A DNA stretch of 64,000 bases. It comes from Fructobacillus cardui (GTDB lineage: Bacteria > Bacillota > Bacilli > Lactobacillales > Lactobacillaceae). This document shows, one piece after another, positions 34,059 to 42,933 of the stretch. Position numbers and translations under genes: made by a program. The stretch lies in the NCBI RefSeq assembly GCF_023218935.1, contig NZ_JAJIAL010000001.1. One strand, 5' to 3'. The notes under the pieces are model-generated. The model did no database searches and was not told where the DNA came from. It saw only the letters and a program-made list of their open reading frames with translations. Within the stretch, counting starts at the first letter, position 1; every line of letters starts with the position of its first letter.

Positions 34059-34937
34059 ATGACAAGAATTGATGGACACACCTACTTAATTGGCTTGATG
34101 GCCTACCCCATCCGCCACTCCATGTCACCAACCATGCACAACACCGCCTTTGAGGCCTTGAACCTAAACTTCGTTTACCTGGCTTTTGATGTCCCAGCCG
34201 AGAAGCTCAAGGATGGTGTCGCTGCTATCCGCACCTTAGACATGCGCGGTTCCAACGTCTCAATGCCCAATAAGCAGGCCATCATCCCCTACCTCGACAA
34301 GCTCGATATTTCAGCCGAGCTCAACCAAGCCGTCAACACTGTGGTCAACGATAACGGCGTCTTAACCGGTTACACCACTGACGGCGTCGGCTTCGTCACT
34401 GATTTAAAGAAAAAGGGCCATGAAGTTGCTGGAAAAAAGATGGTCTTGATTGGTGCCGGTGGTGCTGGAACACCCATTGCGACTCAGTCCGCACTCGATG
34501 GCCTCAGCGAAATCAGGATCTTCAACCGTCACGACGGCCGGTTCGACCACGCAAAAGAAACCGTTGACATCATCAATGAGAAAACCAATTGCCAGGCTAG
34601 CTTAACAGACCTTGCTGATCAAGCCGCTTTAAAAGAAGCCCTCGCTTGGGCAGACATCTTCTGTGATGCCACCGGCGTTGGCATGAAACCATTGGAAGAC
34701 CAAAGCCTGGTCGAAGACCCAACCTGGTTCAAAAAGGATCTGGTCGTTTACAACACGGTTTACGCTCCAAGAGAAACCAAGCTCATGACCATTGCCAAGA
34801 ATGCCGGCGTCGACCACGTTTACAACGGCTTGGGGATGATGATTGAACAAGGCGCAGCCGCCTTCAAACTTTGGACCGGCCAAGACATGCCAATCGACCT
34901 CGTCCAAGCGGCCATTGAGGAGAAGGACCATCAATGA
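34059..34937 (+). CDS. aroE: shikimate dehydrogenase
   Basis: A 292-residue AroE reducing 3-dehydroshikimate with NADPH. The substrate-binding Ser pair lies in PIRHSMSPTMHNTAF near 18. The catalytic Lys lies in NVSMPNKQAII near 70, Asp in YTTDGVGFVTDL near 108, and the Rossmann loop is VLIGAGGAGTPIA near 131. It starts after AGGAAGGAAG, 26 bp past the attenuator U run. It overlaps aroD by 4 bp. Quinate/shikimate dual activity is possible. Confidence 0.93.
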   Translation: MTRIDGHTYLIGLMAYPIRHSMSPTMHNTAFEALNLNFVYLAFDVPAEKLKDGVAAIRTLDMRGSNVSMPNKQAIIPYLDKLDISAELNQAVNTVVNDNGVLTGYTTDGVGFVTDLKKKGHEVAGKKMVLIGAGGAGTPIATQSALDGLSEIRIFNRHDGRFDHAKETVDIINEKTNCQASLTDLADQAALKEALAWADIFCDATGVGMKPLEDQSLVEDPTWFKKDLVVYNTVYAPRETKLMTIAKNAGVDHVYNGLGMMIEQGAAAFKLWTGQDMPIDLVQAAIEEKDHQ

Positions 34938-35686
34938 AAACACTGACCTGTCACAATACCATCATCGGGGAAAACGACCAAAGTGCCATTGCCCTCCCCA
35001 TTGTCGCCGCTAACCTAGATGAGCTGAAGGCGCAACTGCCAGCCATCAAGGAAAGCCAACCTGATTTAGTCGAATGGCGGATTGACCACCTCGACCACAC
35101 CCCAGAATTAAAGGATTTAAAAGATATCCGAGCCGCCCTAACGACCGGCTTGGGTGACCTCCCCATTATCGCCACCTTTCGAACACAGGGTGAGGGCGGT
35201 GCCATGCCACTTGAAGAAGCAGCTTACGGCGACTTCTTAGCTAAACTTGCTCAAAGTGACTTTGACCTGATTGATGTCGAAGTTGACCACGACCAAAAAA
35301 TGGTTGAAAAGGCCATCCAAGCCATCCATAATCAAAACCTTCAGGTCATCGCTAGTTACCACAACTTCCAATCAACCCCAACCAACGCCTTTTTACAAAA
35401 TCAATTCGAAAAAATGGCCAACTTGAAGGCGGACATTGCTAAGATTGCTGTTATGCCAACCGCCAAGGCTGATGTCTTACGCCTCTTAACCGCCAGCCAA
35501 ACCGCTCAGGAAAGCCTAGCCATCCCCATCGTCACAATGGCCATGGGTGACCTTGGTAAAATCAGTCGGATCGCCGGTCAACTAAGCGGGTCAGCGATTA
35601 CCTTCGCCAGCCTCGATGAAGCCAGCGGGTCAGCGCCCGGTCAGCTCACGATCGCTCAAATTCGTCAAATCTTTCAGCTACTCTAA
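34934..35686 (+). CDS. aroD: 3-dehydroquinate dehydratase, type I
   Basis: A 250-residue type I enzyme. DLVEWRIDHLD near 46 holds the Glu/Arg pair, ATFRTQGEGGAMPL near 87 is the next conserved strand, and VIASYHNFQSTP near 138 holds the catalytic His. The Schiff-base Lys is in ADIAKIAVMP near 165, followed by MGDLGKISRI near 203. It dehydrates 3-dehydroquinate to 3-dehydroshikimate, the step before AroE. The start codon overlaps aroE. Confidence 0.94.
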   Translation: MKTLTCHNTIIGENDQSAIALPIVAANLDELKAQLPAIKESQPDLVEWRIDHLDHTPELKDLKDIRAALTTGLGDLPIIATFRTQGEGGAMPLEEAAYGDFLAKLAQSDFDLIDVEVDHDQKMVEKAIQAIHNQNLQVIASYHNFQSTPTNAFLQNQFEKMANLKADIAKIAVMPTAKADVLRLLTASQTAQESLAIPIVTMAMGDLGKISRIAGQLSGSAITFASLDEASGSAPGQLTIAQIRQIFQLL

Positions 35687-35698
35687 GGAGAAATCGTT

Positions 35699-37135
35699 AT
35701 GCAAACTTCCCGCCTTCGTCTCAAAGCCGGCCTCTTCACCAACTACTTAGTCCACGGCTTTGGCATGATTATTCTGACCCAAAACCTTGTCACCCTGGCC
35801 CATCACTGGCAATCCACATTAACAGTGGCCTCCTTTATCCTTTCCGGAATTGGTATCGGCCGTCTCATCGCCTACCTGATTATGGGCTTTATCTCTGACC
35901 GCTTTGGCCGCAAGACAACCCTCTTAATCGGGATGATTACATACCTGATTTTCTTCGTGGCAACACCGCTGAACCAATCGATTGCCCTGGCCTACGGCTT
36001 AGCCATCTTGGCCGGCGTAGCCAACTCAGCCCTCGACTCAGCAACCTACCCACTTTTGGCAGAAATCAACCAAAACGGAACCAGTAATAGTGTCCTCTTG
36101 AAGGCCTTCATTTCCGTCGGCGAATTCATCTTGCCACTAATCGTTCTCTTCTTAACCGAGCAAAAGCTTTGGTTCGGCCTTTCATTCTTGGTCCCAGCCG
36201 CGATTTTGCTGGTCAACCTCGCCAACGTTCTCACGATTAACGTGAAGGACGCCAAGGAAAAGGCCGCTGTTGCAGAAACGTCCGGCCTCAAGCTTGGCTT
36301 TGCTAAGAAATCAACCTTGACTGCTGGCCTCTTTGTCTACGGCTACACCTCAATGGCCGTCATGATTTGGTTTACCCAATGGATTACCATCTTTGCTAAG
36401 AAAATTGATTTCACGGCCGCCATGGCTCACTTCCTCCTTTCCCTTTACAGCCTTGGTTCCATCAGTGGCGTGATCATCGTCGTAGTCTTACTAAAGCGCC
36501 TGACCATTAAAAAAGAGCTCTTCCTCACATTAAATGCCGTCTCATTACTGGCTATCACCACGATTACCTTGAGTACCAACGAAACGGTTTCGGCCATCGC
36601 CACCTTCCTCTTTGGTTTGAGCGCTGCGGGTGGTTTGATGCAAATCGCCTTGAACACCCTCTTGTCAATCTACCCAAAGCACAAGGGCATGTTAGTGGGT
36701 CTCTTCTTTATCTTCGGCTCCCTAGCTTCCTTCTCAGTGCCAATCATTACCGGCCTGATTGTGAAGAACCCAAGCATGAACATCATGGCCGGTAACATTC
36801 TGGTCGCCTTGGTTGGCCTAGCAGTCGCCGTGATTATGTTCTGGGCATTGCCAAGGGAAAAGCGGGCCAACACCTCTTTAGCCGACGCACGGGAAGACAT
36901 TAACCGCATCGATGCACAATTGATTGACCTCCTCGAACAACGCTTCGCCGCTGTTGATGATGTGCATAAGTTCAAGCAAAATGGCCAAATTGCCATCAAA
37001 GACCTCGACCGCGAGCGGCAGGTTCTCGACAATGTTGCCAAGAAAACCAAAAATAAGGACCTGGTGGCTTATAATCAAGACATTATCCAAACCATTATGG
37101 ATAATTCCCGCAAGTACCAGGCATCACTGAAATAA
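35699..37135 (+). CDS. MFS transporter fused to an AroQ chorismate mutase domain
   Basis: 478 residues. Residues 1 to about 385 form a 12-helix major facilitator, with the loop 2-3 signature GFISDRFGRKTTLLIG near 61. From about 395 a complete AroQ-type chorismate mutase follows. Aligned to the family, it keeps the catalytic Arg in DAREDINRID, Arg in LLEQRFAAV, Lys in VHKFK, Asp-Arg-Glu in DLDRERQ, and Ser and Gln in DNSRKYQ. The junction shows no homopolymer and no internal start with a clear ribosome site. A transporter carrying a cytoplasmic chorismate mutase tail is therefore predicted. It probably imports a shikimate-like compound. No other chorismate mutase is encoded in this operon. Confidence 0.9.
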   Translation: MQTSRLRLKAGLFTNYLVHGFGMIILTQNLVTLAHHWQSTLTVASFILSGIGIGRLIAYLIMGFISDRFGRKTTLLIGMITYLIFFVATPLNQSIALAYGLAILAGVANSALDSATYPLLAEINQNGTSNSVLLKAFISVGEFILPLIVLFLTEQKLWFGLSFLVPAAILLVNLANVLTINVKDAKEKAAVAETSGLKLGFAKKSTLTAGLFVYGYTSMAVMIWFTQWITIFAKKIDFTAAMAHFLLSLYSLGSISGVIIVVVLLKRLTIKKELFLTLNAVSLLAITTITLSTNETVSAIATFLFGLSAAGGLMQIALNTLLSIYPKHKGMLVGLFFIFGSLASFSVPIITGLIVKNPSMNIMAGNILVALVGLAVAVIMFWALPREKRANTSLADAREDINRIDAQLIDLLEQRFAAVDDVHKFKQNGQIAIKDLDRERQVLDNVAKKTKNKDLVAYNQDIIQTIMDNSRKYQASLK

Positions 37136-37228
37136 GAACGAGGTAGTGGCAAATTGCTCTCAATCATTCGCCACCTCCGCAACATCTACTCTCCAGACCC
37201 CATCCAGAAATAGAAAAGGAAAAACATT

Positions 37229-38398
37229 ATGCTCACATACTTAACCGCTGGCGAATCACACGGACCGGAACTTTCAGGAATCTTGACAGGCATCCCCGCT
37301 GGTCTAAAACTCGATATCGATGAGATTAACGCCGCCTTGGCTGCCCGTCAGGGTGGCTACGGCCGTGGTAACCGGCAAAAGATTGAACATGACCAGGTGA
37401 TCATCACTGGTGGTGTCCGCCACGGCAAGACACTCGGTTCCCCAATTGCCTTAACGGTTAAAAACCGCGACCATAAGCAATGGTCTGAAATCATGAACCC
37501 CACCTCAGAGGAAACGCCTGAAAACACCCTGCGGTCCGTTAGTCGTCCCCGCCCCGGTCATGCTGATTTGGTCGGTGGGATGAAATATGGTCACCGCGAC
37601 ATGCGGAATGTTTTGGAACGGTCATCAGCCCGTGAAACAGCCATGCGGGTTGCTATCGGTAATATCTGCAAGCAGGTCTTGCAAGCCCTAGATATCAAGA
37701 TTGTCGGCTACGTGGAAGCCATTGGTGGCATCCATGCCGAGGGTAACCAACCCACGGATGTTGACCAAATTGAAAAGTTGATTGGTCAAAACGACTTGCG
37801 TCTCACCGAAGAGACCCAGGTAACAGCCATTCATGAATTAATTGATACGGCGAAGCGCAATGGCGATACTTTGGGTGGTGTCATCCGAGTGGTGGCTGAA
37901 AACGTGCCAGCCGGCTTAGGATCCTATGTTTCCTGGGATACAAAATTAGATGCCAAGCTCGCAGCAGCCGTAATGGGTGTCAATGCCATGAAGGGTGTTG
38001 AAATCGGTGATGGCTTTGAAAATGCCGAACACCCCGGCAGCCAGGTCATGGACGAAATTGACTGGCAAGAAGGCCAAGGCTTTTCCCGTAATTCCGACCA
38101 CCTGGGCGGCTTTGAAGGCGGGATGACCAACGGCATGTCCGTGATTGTTAAAGCCGCGATGAAGCCCATTCCAACGCTGTACAAGCCATTGCAAAGTGCC
38201 GACATCAATAGTAAGGAAGTCAAAAAGGCCACGGTGGAACGCTCCGACACCACCGCAATTGTGCCCGCCTCAATTGTGATTGAAAGCGTGATTGCTATCG
38301 AATTGGCCAAGGCAATTACCGATACTTTCGATGGCAGCAACCTCGCCCGCTTGCAAAAGCAAATGGCGGACTACCGTCTCGAACTCAAGAATTTCTAA
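37229..38398 (+). CDS. aroC: chorismate synthase
   Basis: 389 residues. Family signatures are GESHGPELSGILTGIPAG near 8, GGYGRGNRQKIE near 42, RPGHADLVGGMKYGHRDMRNVLERSSARETA near 108 (split over the FMN site) and HPGSQVMDEIDW near 270. It eliminates phosphate from EPSP to give chorismate, using reduced FMN. A 93-bp gap with an imperfect hairpin (GAGGTAGTGGC/GCCACCTC, about 37140-37175, no U run) separates it from the MFS-mutase gene; it may process or buffer the mRNA. Confidence 0.95.
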   Translation: MLTYLTAGESHGPELSGILTGIPAGLKLDIDEINAALAARQGGYGRGNRQKIEHDQVIITGGVRHGKTLGSPIALTVKNRDHKQWSEIMNPTSEETPENTLRSVSRPRPGHADLVGGMKYGHRDMRNVLERSSARETAMRVAIGNICKQVLQALDIKIVGYVEAIGGIHAEGNQPTDVDQIEKLIGQNDLRLTEETQVTAIHELIDTAKRNGDTLGGVIRVVAENVPAGLGSYVSWDTKLDAKLAAAVMGVNAMKGVEIGDGFENAEHPGSQVMDEIDWQEGQGFSRNSDHLGGFEGGMTNGMSVIVKAAMKPIPTLYKPLQSADINSKEVKKATVERSDTTAIVPASIVIESVIAIELAKAITDTFDGSNLARLQKQMADYRLELKNF

Positions 38399-38407
38399 GG
38401 ATAAATC

Positions 38408-39694
38408 ATGGCAGAACAAGATCGAACAAAATTAACCGGACGCATCACCGTTCCCGGTGACAAGAGTATCTCCCACCGTAGCATTATCTTTGCGGCGATT
38501 AGCACGGGTATGACAACAATTGATAATTTTTTGAAATCAGCTGACTGCCTGTCTACGATGCAGGCCTTCAAGGATTTGGGGGTCAACATTGATGAACGAG
38601 ACGGCCAGGTCGTGGTCACCGGTGTTGGTTTAAAGGGACTGATGCAAAGCAACCAGCCTCTGGACATGGGCAATTCCGGTACGTCAACTCGGTTGATTAC
38701 CGGGCTCTTGGCGGGTCAGGACTTTGATTCAACGTTGATGGGGGATGCTTCACTTTCCAAGCGACCAATGGCCCGGGTCACCGACCCACTCAGCCAGATG
38801 GGAGCTGATTTTACTAGCACTGAAAACCACCTGCCATTAACGGTCTTCGGTCGCCCTCTCCACGAGATTCATTACCGCCTGCCAGTTGCCAGTGCCCAAG
38901 TCAAAAGTGCCATCATCCTCGCCGCTCTTCAAGCAACGGGCAATACCGTGATTGAGGAACCAACGGCTTCAAGAGACCATACGGAACGGATGTTGGCTGC
39001 CTTTAGCCCGGCCAGCATTGACCGTGAGGACCACAAGATTACCATTCACCCTGGCCATCCTCTGACCGCCCAACACGTCACCGTTCCTGGTGATATTTCC
39101 TCTGCCGCCTTCTGGCTGGTTGCGGGTGCGATTGTGCCTGGTTCTTCCATCACGATTGAAAATGTTGGAATTAATCAAACGCGTACTGGCATTCTCTCAG
39201 TTCTACAGCAAATGGGTGCCCAACTGTCCATTCAAGAACACCCCCAGGCGAACGAGGAAACGGAACCATCTGCCGATATTACCATCACGGCCTCGGCACT
39301 CAAGCCCTTTGAAATCGGTGCTGAAGAAATCCCCGCCCTTGTTGATGAAGTGCCACTCTTAGTCCTCTTAGCGGCCAGAGCGGATGGCGTCAGCCGCATT
39401 ACCGGCGCTGAAGAATTGCGCTTCAAGGAATCCGACCGACTAGCGGTCGTGGCAGAAGAATTCCGGAAGCTCGGCATTGCTATCGAGGAATTACCTGATG
39501 GCTTCGTGATTGATGGCCACAAGAGTTGGCAAGTGCAAAACACTGATTTGGACAGCCACCAAGACCACCGAATTGCAATGACCCTCAAAATTGCTTCCCT
39601 ACTGGTTCCAGAGGACGTGACGATTCGAGACTTTAATGCCGTTAATATTTCTTACCCCAGCTTTTTAGCTGACTTGCAACGATTAAGGAGTTGA
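38408..39694 (+). CDS. aroA: EPSP synthase
   Basis: 428 residues. PGDKSISHRSIIFAAI near 16 holds the PEP/S3P-binding Lys and Ser. MGNSGTSTRLITGLLAG near 85 follows, and then SKRPMARVTDPL near 113. RITGAEELRFKESDRLA near 330 and DSHQDHRIAMT near 378 complete the site. The NSGTS motif has Ser-Gly-Thr rather than the usual AGTA/T form. It condenses shikimate-3-phosphate and PEP. It follows aroC by 9 bp. Confidence 0.95.
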   Translation: MAEQDRTKLTGRITVPGDKSISHRSIIFAAISTGMTTIDNFLKSADCLSTMQAFKDLGVNIDERDGQVVVTGVGLKGLMQSNQPLDMGNSGTSTRLITGLLAGQDFDSTLMGDASLSKRPMARVTDPLSQMGADFTSTENHLPLTVFGRPLHEIHYRLPVASAQVKSAIILAALQATGNTVIEEPTASRDHTERMLAAFSPASIDREDHKITIHPGHPLTAQHVTVPGDISSAAFWLVAGAIVPGSSITIENVGINQTRTGILSVLQQMGAQLSIQEHPQANEETEPSADITITASALKPFEIGAEEIPALVDEVPLLVLLAARADGVSRITGAEELRFKESDRLAVVAEEFRKLGIAIEELPDGFVIDGHKSWQVQNTDLDSHQDHRIAMTLKIASLLVPEDVTIRDFNAVNISYPSFLADLQRLRS

Positions 39695-39699
39695 TCAAA

Positions 39700-40557
39700 T
39701 TGAAAACTGTCTTTATCAACGGGTTAGGGCTGATTGGGGCCACCATGGCTAGAATCATCAAAGCCGCTAACCCGGCCACAACCATTATTGCTTTTGATCC
39801 AAAACAAGAAAATATCACCACGATGGTGGACGATGGCGTTGTTGCTTCGGCCGTCGACTTTGAAACGGGGACCAAGCAGGCTGATTTAATTATCCTAGCC
39901 ACACCCGTTTCCGGCATCTGCTCAAGCCTACGCCAGTTGGCAGGGCTTGATTTAAAATCAGGTGTCCTCGTGACCGACGTCGGCAGCAGCAAGGAAACCA
40001 TCCTAGCTACCGCTGAGCCACTCATGAACCATGGTGTTCAATTCTTAGGCGGCCACCCGATGGCTGGTTCCCACCTAACAGGAAGCAAGAATAGTCGGCT
40101 AGACCTCTTTGCCAACCATAGTTTCTTCTTAGTGAATGGTAACGCCAGCCCAGCAGCCATCAAGGAATATCAGGCGCTCTTGGCCCCTGGTCAGCTCCAC
40201 TTTAGCTCTCTGACTGCCAAGCAACACGACCAACTCGTTTCAGCCACGAGCCACCTGCCCCACATGGTCGCCTTTGCCCTGACCAATACCATTATTCCTG
40301 AAGTAGACGATATGGCCATCGACCCCGGCATTCCTTCCGGTGGCCTCTTAGACACCACGCGGATTGCCAAGGCAGATTCTGACATGTGGACCGCTATTTT
40401 CACGAGCGAACGCGCTGATTCATTAGCACAAATTGATCAATTTCAAAAGCAACTAACCAGGTTACGGACCGCCATTGCGGTTGATGACCAAAACAGTATT
40501 CATGATCAACTACAGGCCGCCAACGAGGCCCGCCTACGATTGGAGGAAAAGCGATGA
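39700..40557 (+). CDS. tyrA: prephenate dehydrogenase
   Basis: About 285 residues. The start is TTG 39700, 9 nt after AAGGAG; the longer TTG frame at 39691 would overlap the Shine-Dalgarno. The NAD loop is VFINGLGLIGATMAR, followed by DLIILATPVSGI near 68, TDVGSSKETI near 95, GGHPMAGSH near 117 and SATSHLPHMVAFAL near 185 (catalytic His). No chorismate mutase or ACT domain is attached, so feedback regulation by Tyr would have to come from the leader. It overlaps aroK by 4 bp. Confidence 0.92.
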   Translation: MKTVFINGLGLIGATMARIIKAANPATTIIAFDPKQENITTMVDDGVVASAVDFETGTKQADLIILATPVSGICSSLRQLAGLDLKSGVLVTDVGSSKETILATAEPLMNHGVQFLGGHPMAGSHLTGSKNSRLDLFANHSFFLVNGNASPAAIKEYQALLAPGQLHFSSLTAKQHDQLVSATSHLPHMVAFALTNTIIPEVDDMAIDPGIPSGGLLDTTRIAKADSDMWTAIFTSERADSLAQIDQFQKQLTRLRTAIAVDDQNSIHDQLQAANEARLRLEEKR

Positions 40558-41066
40558 GAATTACCTTAATTGGCTTCATGGGTTCCGGCAAAACTACCGT
40601 TGCCCAAGAACTCAGCCAACAGTTGACCTTACCAAATAACGATCTCGATACCTTGATTGAGCAAGCTGCGGGCCTGACCATCCCCGCCTACTTCGAACAG
40701 TTCGGTGAGGCCCAGTTTCGCCAACTCGAACAAAAAGTCTTAGCCGAGACACTGAGTTTGGAAGGCATTCTGTCAACTGGAGGTGGTACCCCGGTTCAGG
40801 TCAGCAACCAGGACCTACTGAAAAATCAGGATGGCCCCGTTATCTTTTTGGATGCCAGTGACCAAACCATTACCACCCGCCTCTTGGCTGATGGTGTCGC
40901 TAGTCGTCCACTCTTCCAGCAACTGGGGATGGACGGCCTGCTAGAACTCAAGCAGACGCGCCAACCAATTTACGAAAAAATTGCCAGTGAAATCATTACC
41001 GTCGATGACAAACAACCGGCTGAAATCGCCGAAGAAATTATTCATACAATCAACGTCAGCATTTAG
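40554..41066 (+). CDS. aroK: shikimate kinase
   Basis: 170 residues. Walker A is FMGSGKTTVAQELS near 8; the family more often has GxGKST/S. LDTLIEQAAG holds the shikimate-binding Asp, and ILSTGGGTPVQ near 75 follows. A lid Arg lies in ASRPLFQQL near 115. It phosphorylates shikimate ahead of AroA. It overlaps tyrA by 4 bp. Confidence 0.93.
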   Translation: MRITLIGFMGSGKTTVAQELSQQLTLPNNDLDTLIEQAAGLTIPAYFEQFGEAQFRQLEQKVLAETLSLEGILSTGGGTPVQVSNQDLLKNQDGPVIFLDASDQTITTRLLADGVASRPLFQQLGMDGLLELKQTRQPIYEKIASEIITVDDKQPAEIAEEIIHTINVSI

Positions 41067-41077
41067 GAGGATTGACG

Positions 41078-41620
41078 ATGGCTACTATTCATACCTTAGG
41101 ACCAAAAACAACCGACAGCTATAAAGCCGCAAAGCACCTGCAAGATGAGGACCCTGACTATCGGGGCCTCACGATTACCCTGCATGACAACTTTGAGGAC
41201 GTCTACCAGCACCTGACTGACTTTACCGGTGATTATTTTTTGGTCCCAACCGCCTACCAATCGGACGATGGTGACAGTTGGACAAGAAACAACTACCGCT
41301 ACCTCGACCACCTGACGATTCAGACGACCTTTGCTTTGCCAACTATGCCGATGTTGTTAACGGAAAACCAAGCGTTGAAAAACAAAAAAGCCATCCTCCA
41401 TCCGGCAACGACAGAGCTGATTCATCAATACATGATTGATAGTCACCAAAATCTAGCTGTTGACTTTGTACCCAGCAAGCCGCTGGCACAGGCAGCCTTT
41501 GAGGAAGGGAACTACCAATACGCCATCTTCAGTAAGCAGTCCTTCCTCCCCCACGATTCATTGACCATCATCAAGGAATACCACCCCGAGATGGTCTGGT
41601 GCCTTTATCAAATCAAATAA
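41078..41620 (+). CDS. prephenate dehydratase-like protein closer to BacA-type decarboxylases
   Basis: About 180 residues from ATG 41078 (AGGAGG, 7-nt spacing). It has TLGPKTTDSYKAAKHL at the start, DYFLVPTAYQS near 55, HPATTELI near 112 and LAQAAFEEGNYQYAIFS near 140, the two-lobed prephenate dehydratase fold. Two dehydratase features are missing: the TRF motif with catalytic Thr and a C-terminal ACT domain. The overall pattern, as I recall it, is nearer to BacA, the non-aromatising prephenate decarboxylase of bacilysin synthesis (TLGPEGTSS, LHDTFE, VPHAYD). It occupies the pheA position, so it may still be the Phe branch enzyme, or may use prephenate in another way. Confidence 0.6.
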   Translation: MATIHTLGPKTTDSYKAAKHLQDEDPDYRGLTITLHDNFEDVYQHLTDFTGDYFLVPTAYQSDDGDSWTRNNYRYLDHLTIQTTFALPTMPMLLTENQALKNKKAILHPATTELIHQYMIDSHQNLAVDFVPSKPLAQAAFEEGNYQYAIFSKQSFLPHDSLTIIKEYHPEMVWCLYQIK

Positions 41621-41648
41621 AAAGACCGACTTGAAGTCGGTCTTTTTT
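41620..41648 (+). terminator. terminator of the aro operon
   Basis: AAAGACCGACTT and AAGTCGGTCTTT pair with a very small loop, followed by TTTTT. The same stem could stop the convergent minus-strand gene. Confidence 0.88.
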
Positions 41649-41657
41649 TGTTCACTT

Positions 41658-41924
41658 TTATTTAGTAGCGGCATTTTTATTTTTAACATAAGAATAAGCC
41701 AACCAAAGAACCATAAAGACGGTAAAGTACACCAGCATATCCCAGGTTCCCGTCACGACATTGCTCATTGAGCGAGCATCGCATTCAGTCTCAATCCGAA
41801 TTCCTAGGGCGGTTTCTGTCACCCCACTTTGGGAAATACTAAACATTGCAACAAAGAAATCCATCAACAGCAGTCCCATAAAAATGATTCCGCCCTTGGT
41901 CACCGGCCATAAATATTTTTGCAT
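41658..41924 (-). CDS. small two-helix membrane protein, unknown
   Basis: About 88 residues from ATG 41924, 8 nt after GAGG. Two hydrophobic helices (GIIFMGLLLMDFFVAMFSI and MLVYFTVFMVLWLAYSYV) are separated by a polar loop with one Cys (ETECDARS). I do not recognise a family. It is a single gene between the aro terminator and a short AT-rich gap. Confidence 0.65.
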   Translation of the reverse strand: MQKYLWPVTKGGIIFMGLLLMDFFVAMFSISQSGVTETALGIRIETECDARSMSNVVTGTWDMLVYFTVFMVLWLAYSYVKNKNAATK

Positions 41925-42072
41925 TCTAATCACCTCATTGCTATTAAATTTGGCTTTCTCTTGCCACCATTATAAGCAATTTAGTTTGCAAAATTTATTC
42001 CCATTTGGCATAAATTTACGGATCCCAGTATTGTAAAATTAGGGGTTTATCGCCGTATTTATCATCGTTCAA

Positions 42073-42795
42073 TTAGGCCTTTTTTTCAGCCACCAAAGCA
42101 AAGAAATCCTGGAAAAGCTTTTCCTGATTTTCATGGTCAGACCAAAAAGTTTCCGGATGCCATTGAACACCATAAACTGCCAAATCAGGATTTTCAATCG
42201 CTTCAATCACGCCATCATTAGCCCGTGCAGTGACCTTGAAACCATCCGCAACCATTTTCACCGCTTGATGGTGCTTGGAGTTGACAAAGGGGTGAGCTCC
42301 TTGAGACTTGGCCACAAAGCTACCTTCTTCCACATTGACAAAATGAATTGAGAAAGCCGAATCCGGCACCTGTTCGTGGTGAATGGTTTCTTGCTCATAT
42401 TGTGAGGTCAGATCTTGATACAGTGTTCCACCAAAAGTAACATTAATGATTTGAATCCCACGGCAAATTCCAAAAACAGGTTTGTTCTGCCGAACGCTTT
42501 CTTCGATAACCGCCTTTTCAAAGTCATCACGTGGCACATACGTTACGCCAATGTGCTGGTGTGGATCTTCACCGTAAAGGTATGGTGAAACATCCGGTCC
42601 ACCCGGAATAATAATCGCATCGACCATCCCAACCATCTCCTTCGCCATTTCTGGCTTGGCAATCGGCAAAATCATTGGAACCACGCCATTTTTAACCAAG
42701 ACGTCCACTAGGCGTTTTTGAACGTAATCGGCTAACTTCAATCGACTCGGGGCCGTTTGTTGCATATTTGCATCTGCTGTAATACCAATTTTCAT
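42073..42795 (-). CDS. class I glutamine amidotransferase-like hydrolase (PuuD / peptidase C26 family)
   Basis: About 240 residues from ATG 42795. The nucleophile elbow is VFGICRGIQIINV near 113, the His-Glu pair is in GVQWHPETFW near 217, and GGPDVSPYLYG is near 70. The N-terminus KIGITADANMQQ and the stand-alone domain match gamma-glutamyl-GABA hydrolase-like proteins. In lactic acid bacteria their substrate is often unknown; peptidoglycan or gamma-glutamyl compounds are possible. It is a single gene. Confidence 0.85.
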   Translation of the reverse strand: MKIGITADANMQQTAPSRLKLADYVQKRLVDVLVKNGVVPMILPIAKPEMAKEMVGMVDAIIIPGGPDVSPYLYGEDPHQHIGVTYVPRDDFEKAVIEESVRQNKPVFGICRGIQIINVTFGGTLYQDLTSQYEQETIHHEQVPDSAFSIHFVNVEEGSFVAKSQGAHPFVNSKHHQAVKMVADGFKVTARANDGVIEAIENPDLAVYGVQWHPETFWSDHENQEKLFQDFFALVAEKKA

Positions 42796-42886
42796 CAATC
42801 CGTCCTTTTTTCAAGTAGAATAAGTAATTTTGATTATAGACCAGTTGGGATAAAAAGGAAAATGTTACTAAACAATCAGTGGATAG

Positions 42887-42913
42887 CAAAAAAAGACGAC
42901 CTTTCGGTCGCCT
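42887..42913 (-). terminator. terminator after the 42.9-kb membrane protein gene
   Basis: On the minus strand GGCGACCGAAAGGTCGTC is followed by TTTTTTT, a short hairpin with a GAAA tetraloop. Confidence 0.85.
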
Positions 42914-42933
42914 CTATCAAAGTCATATTTAAA

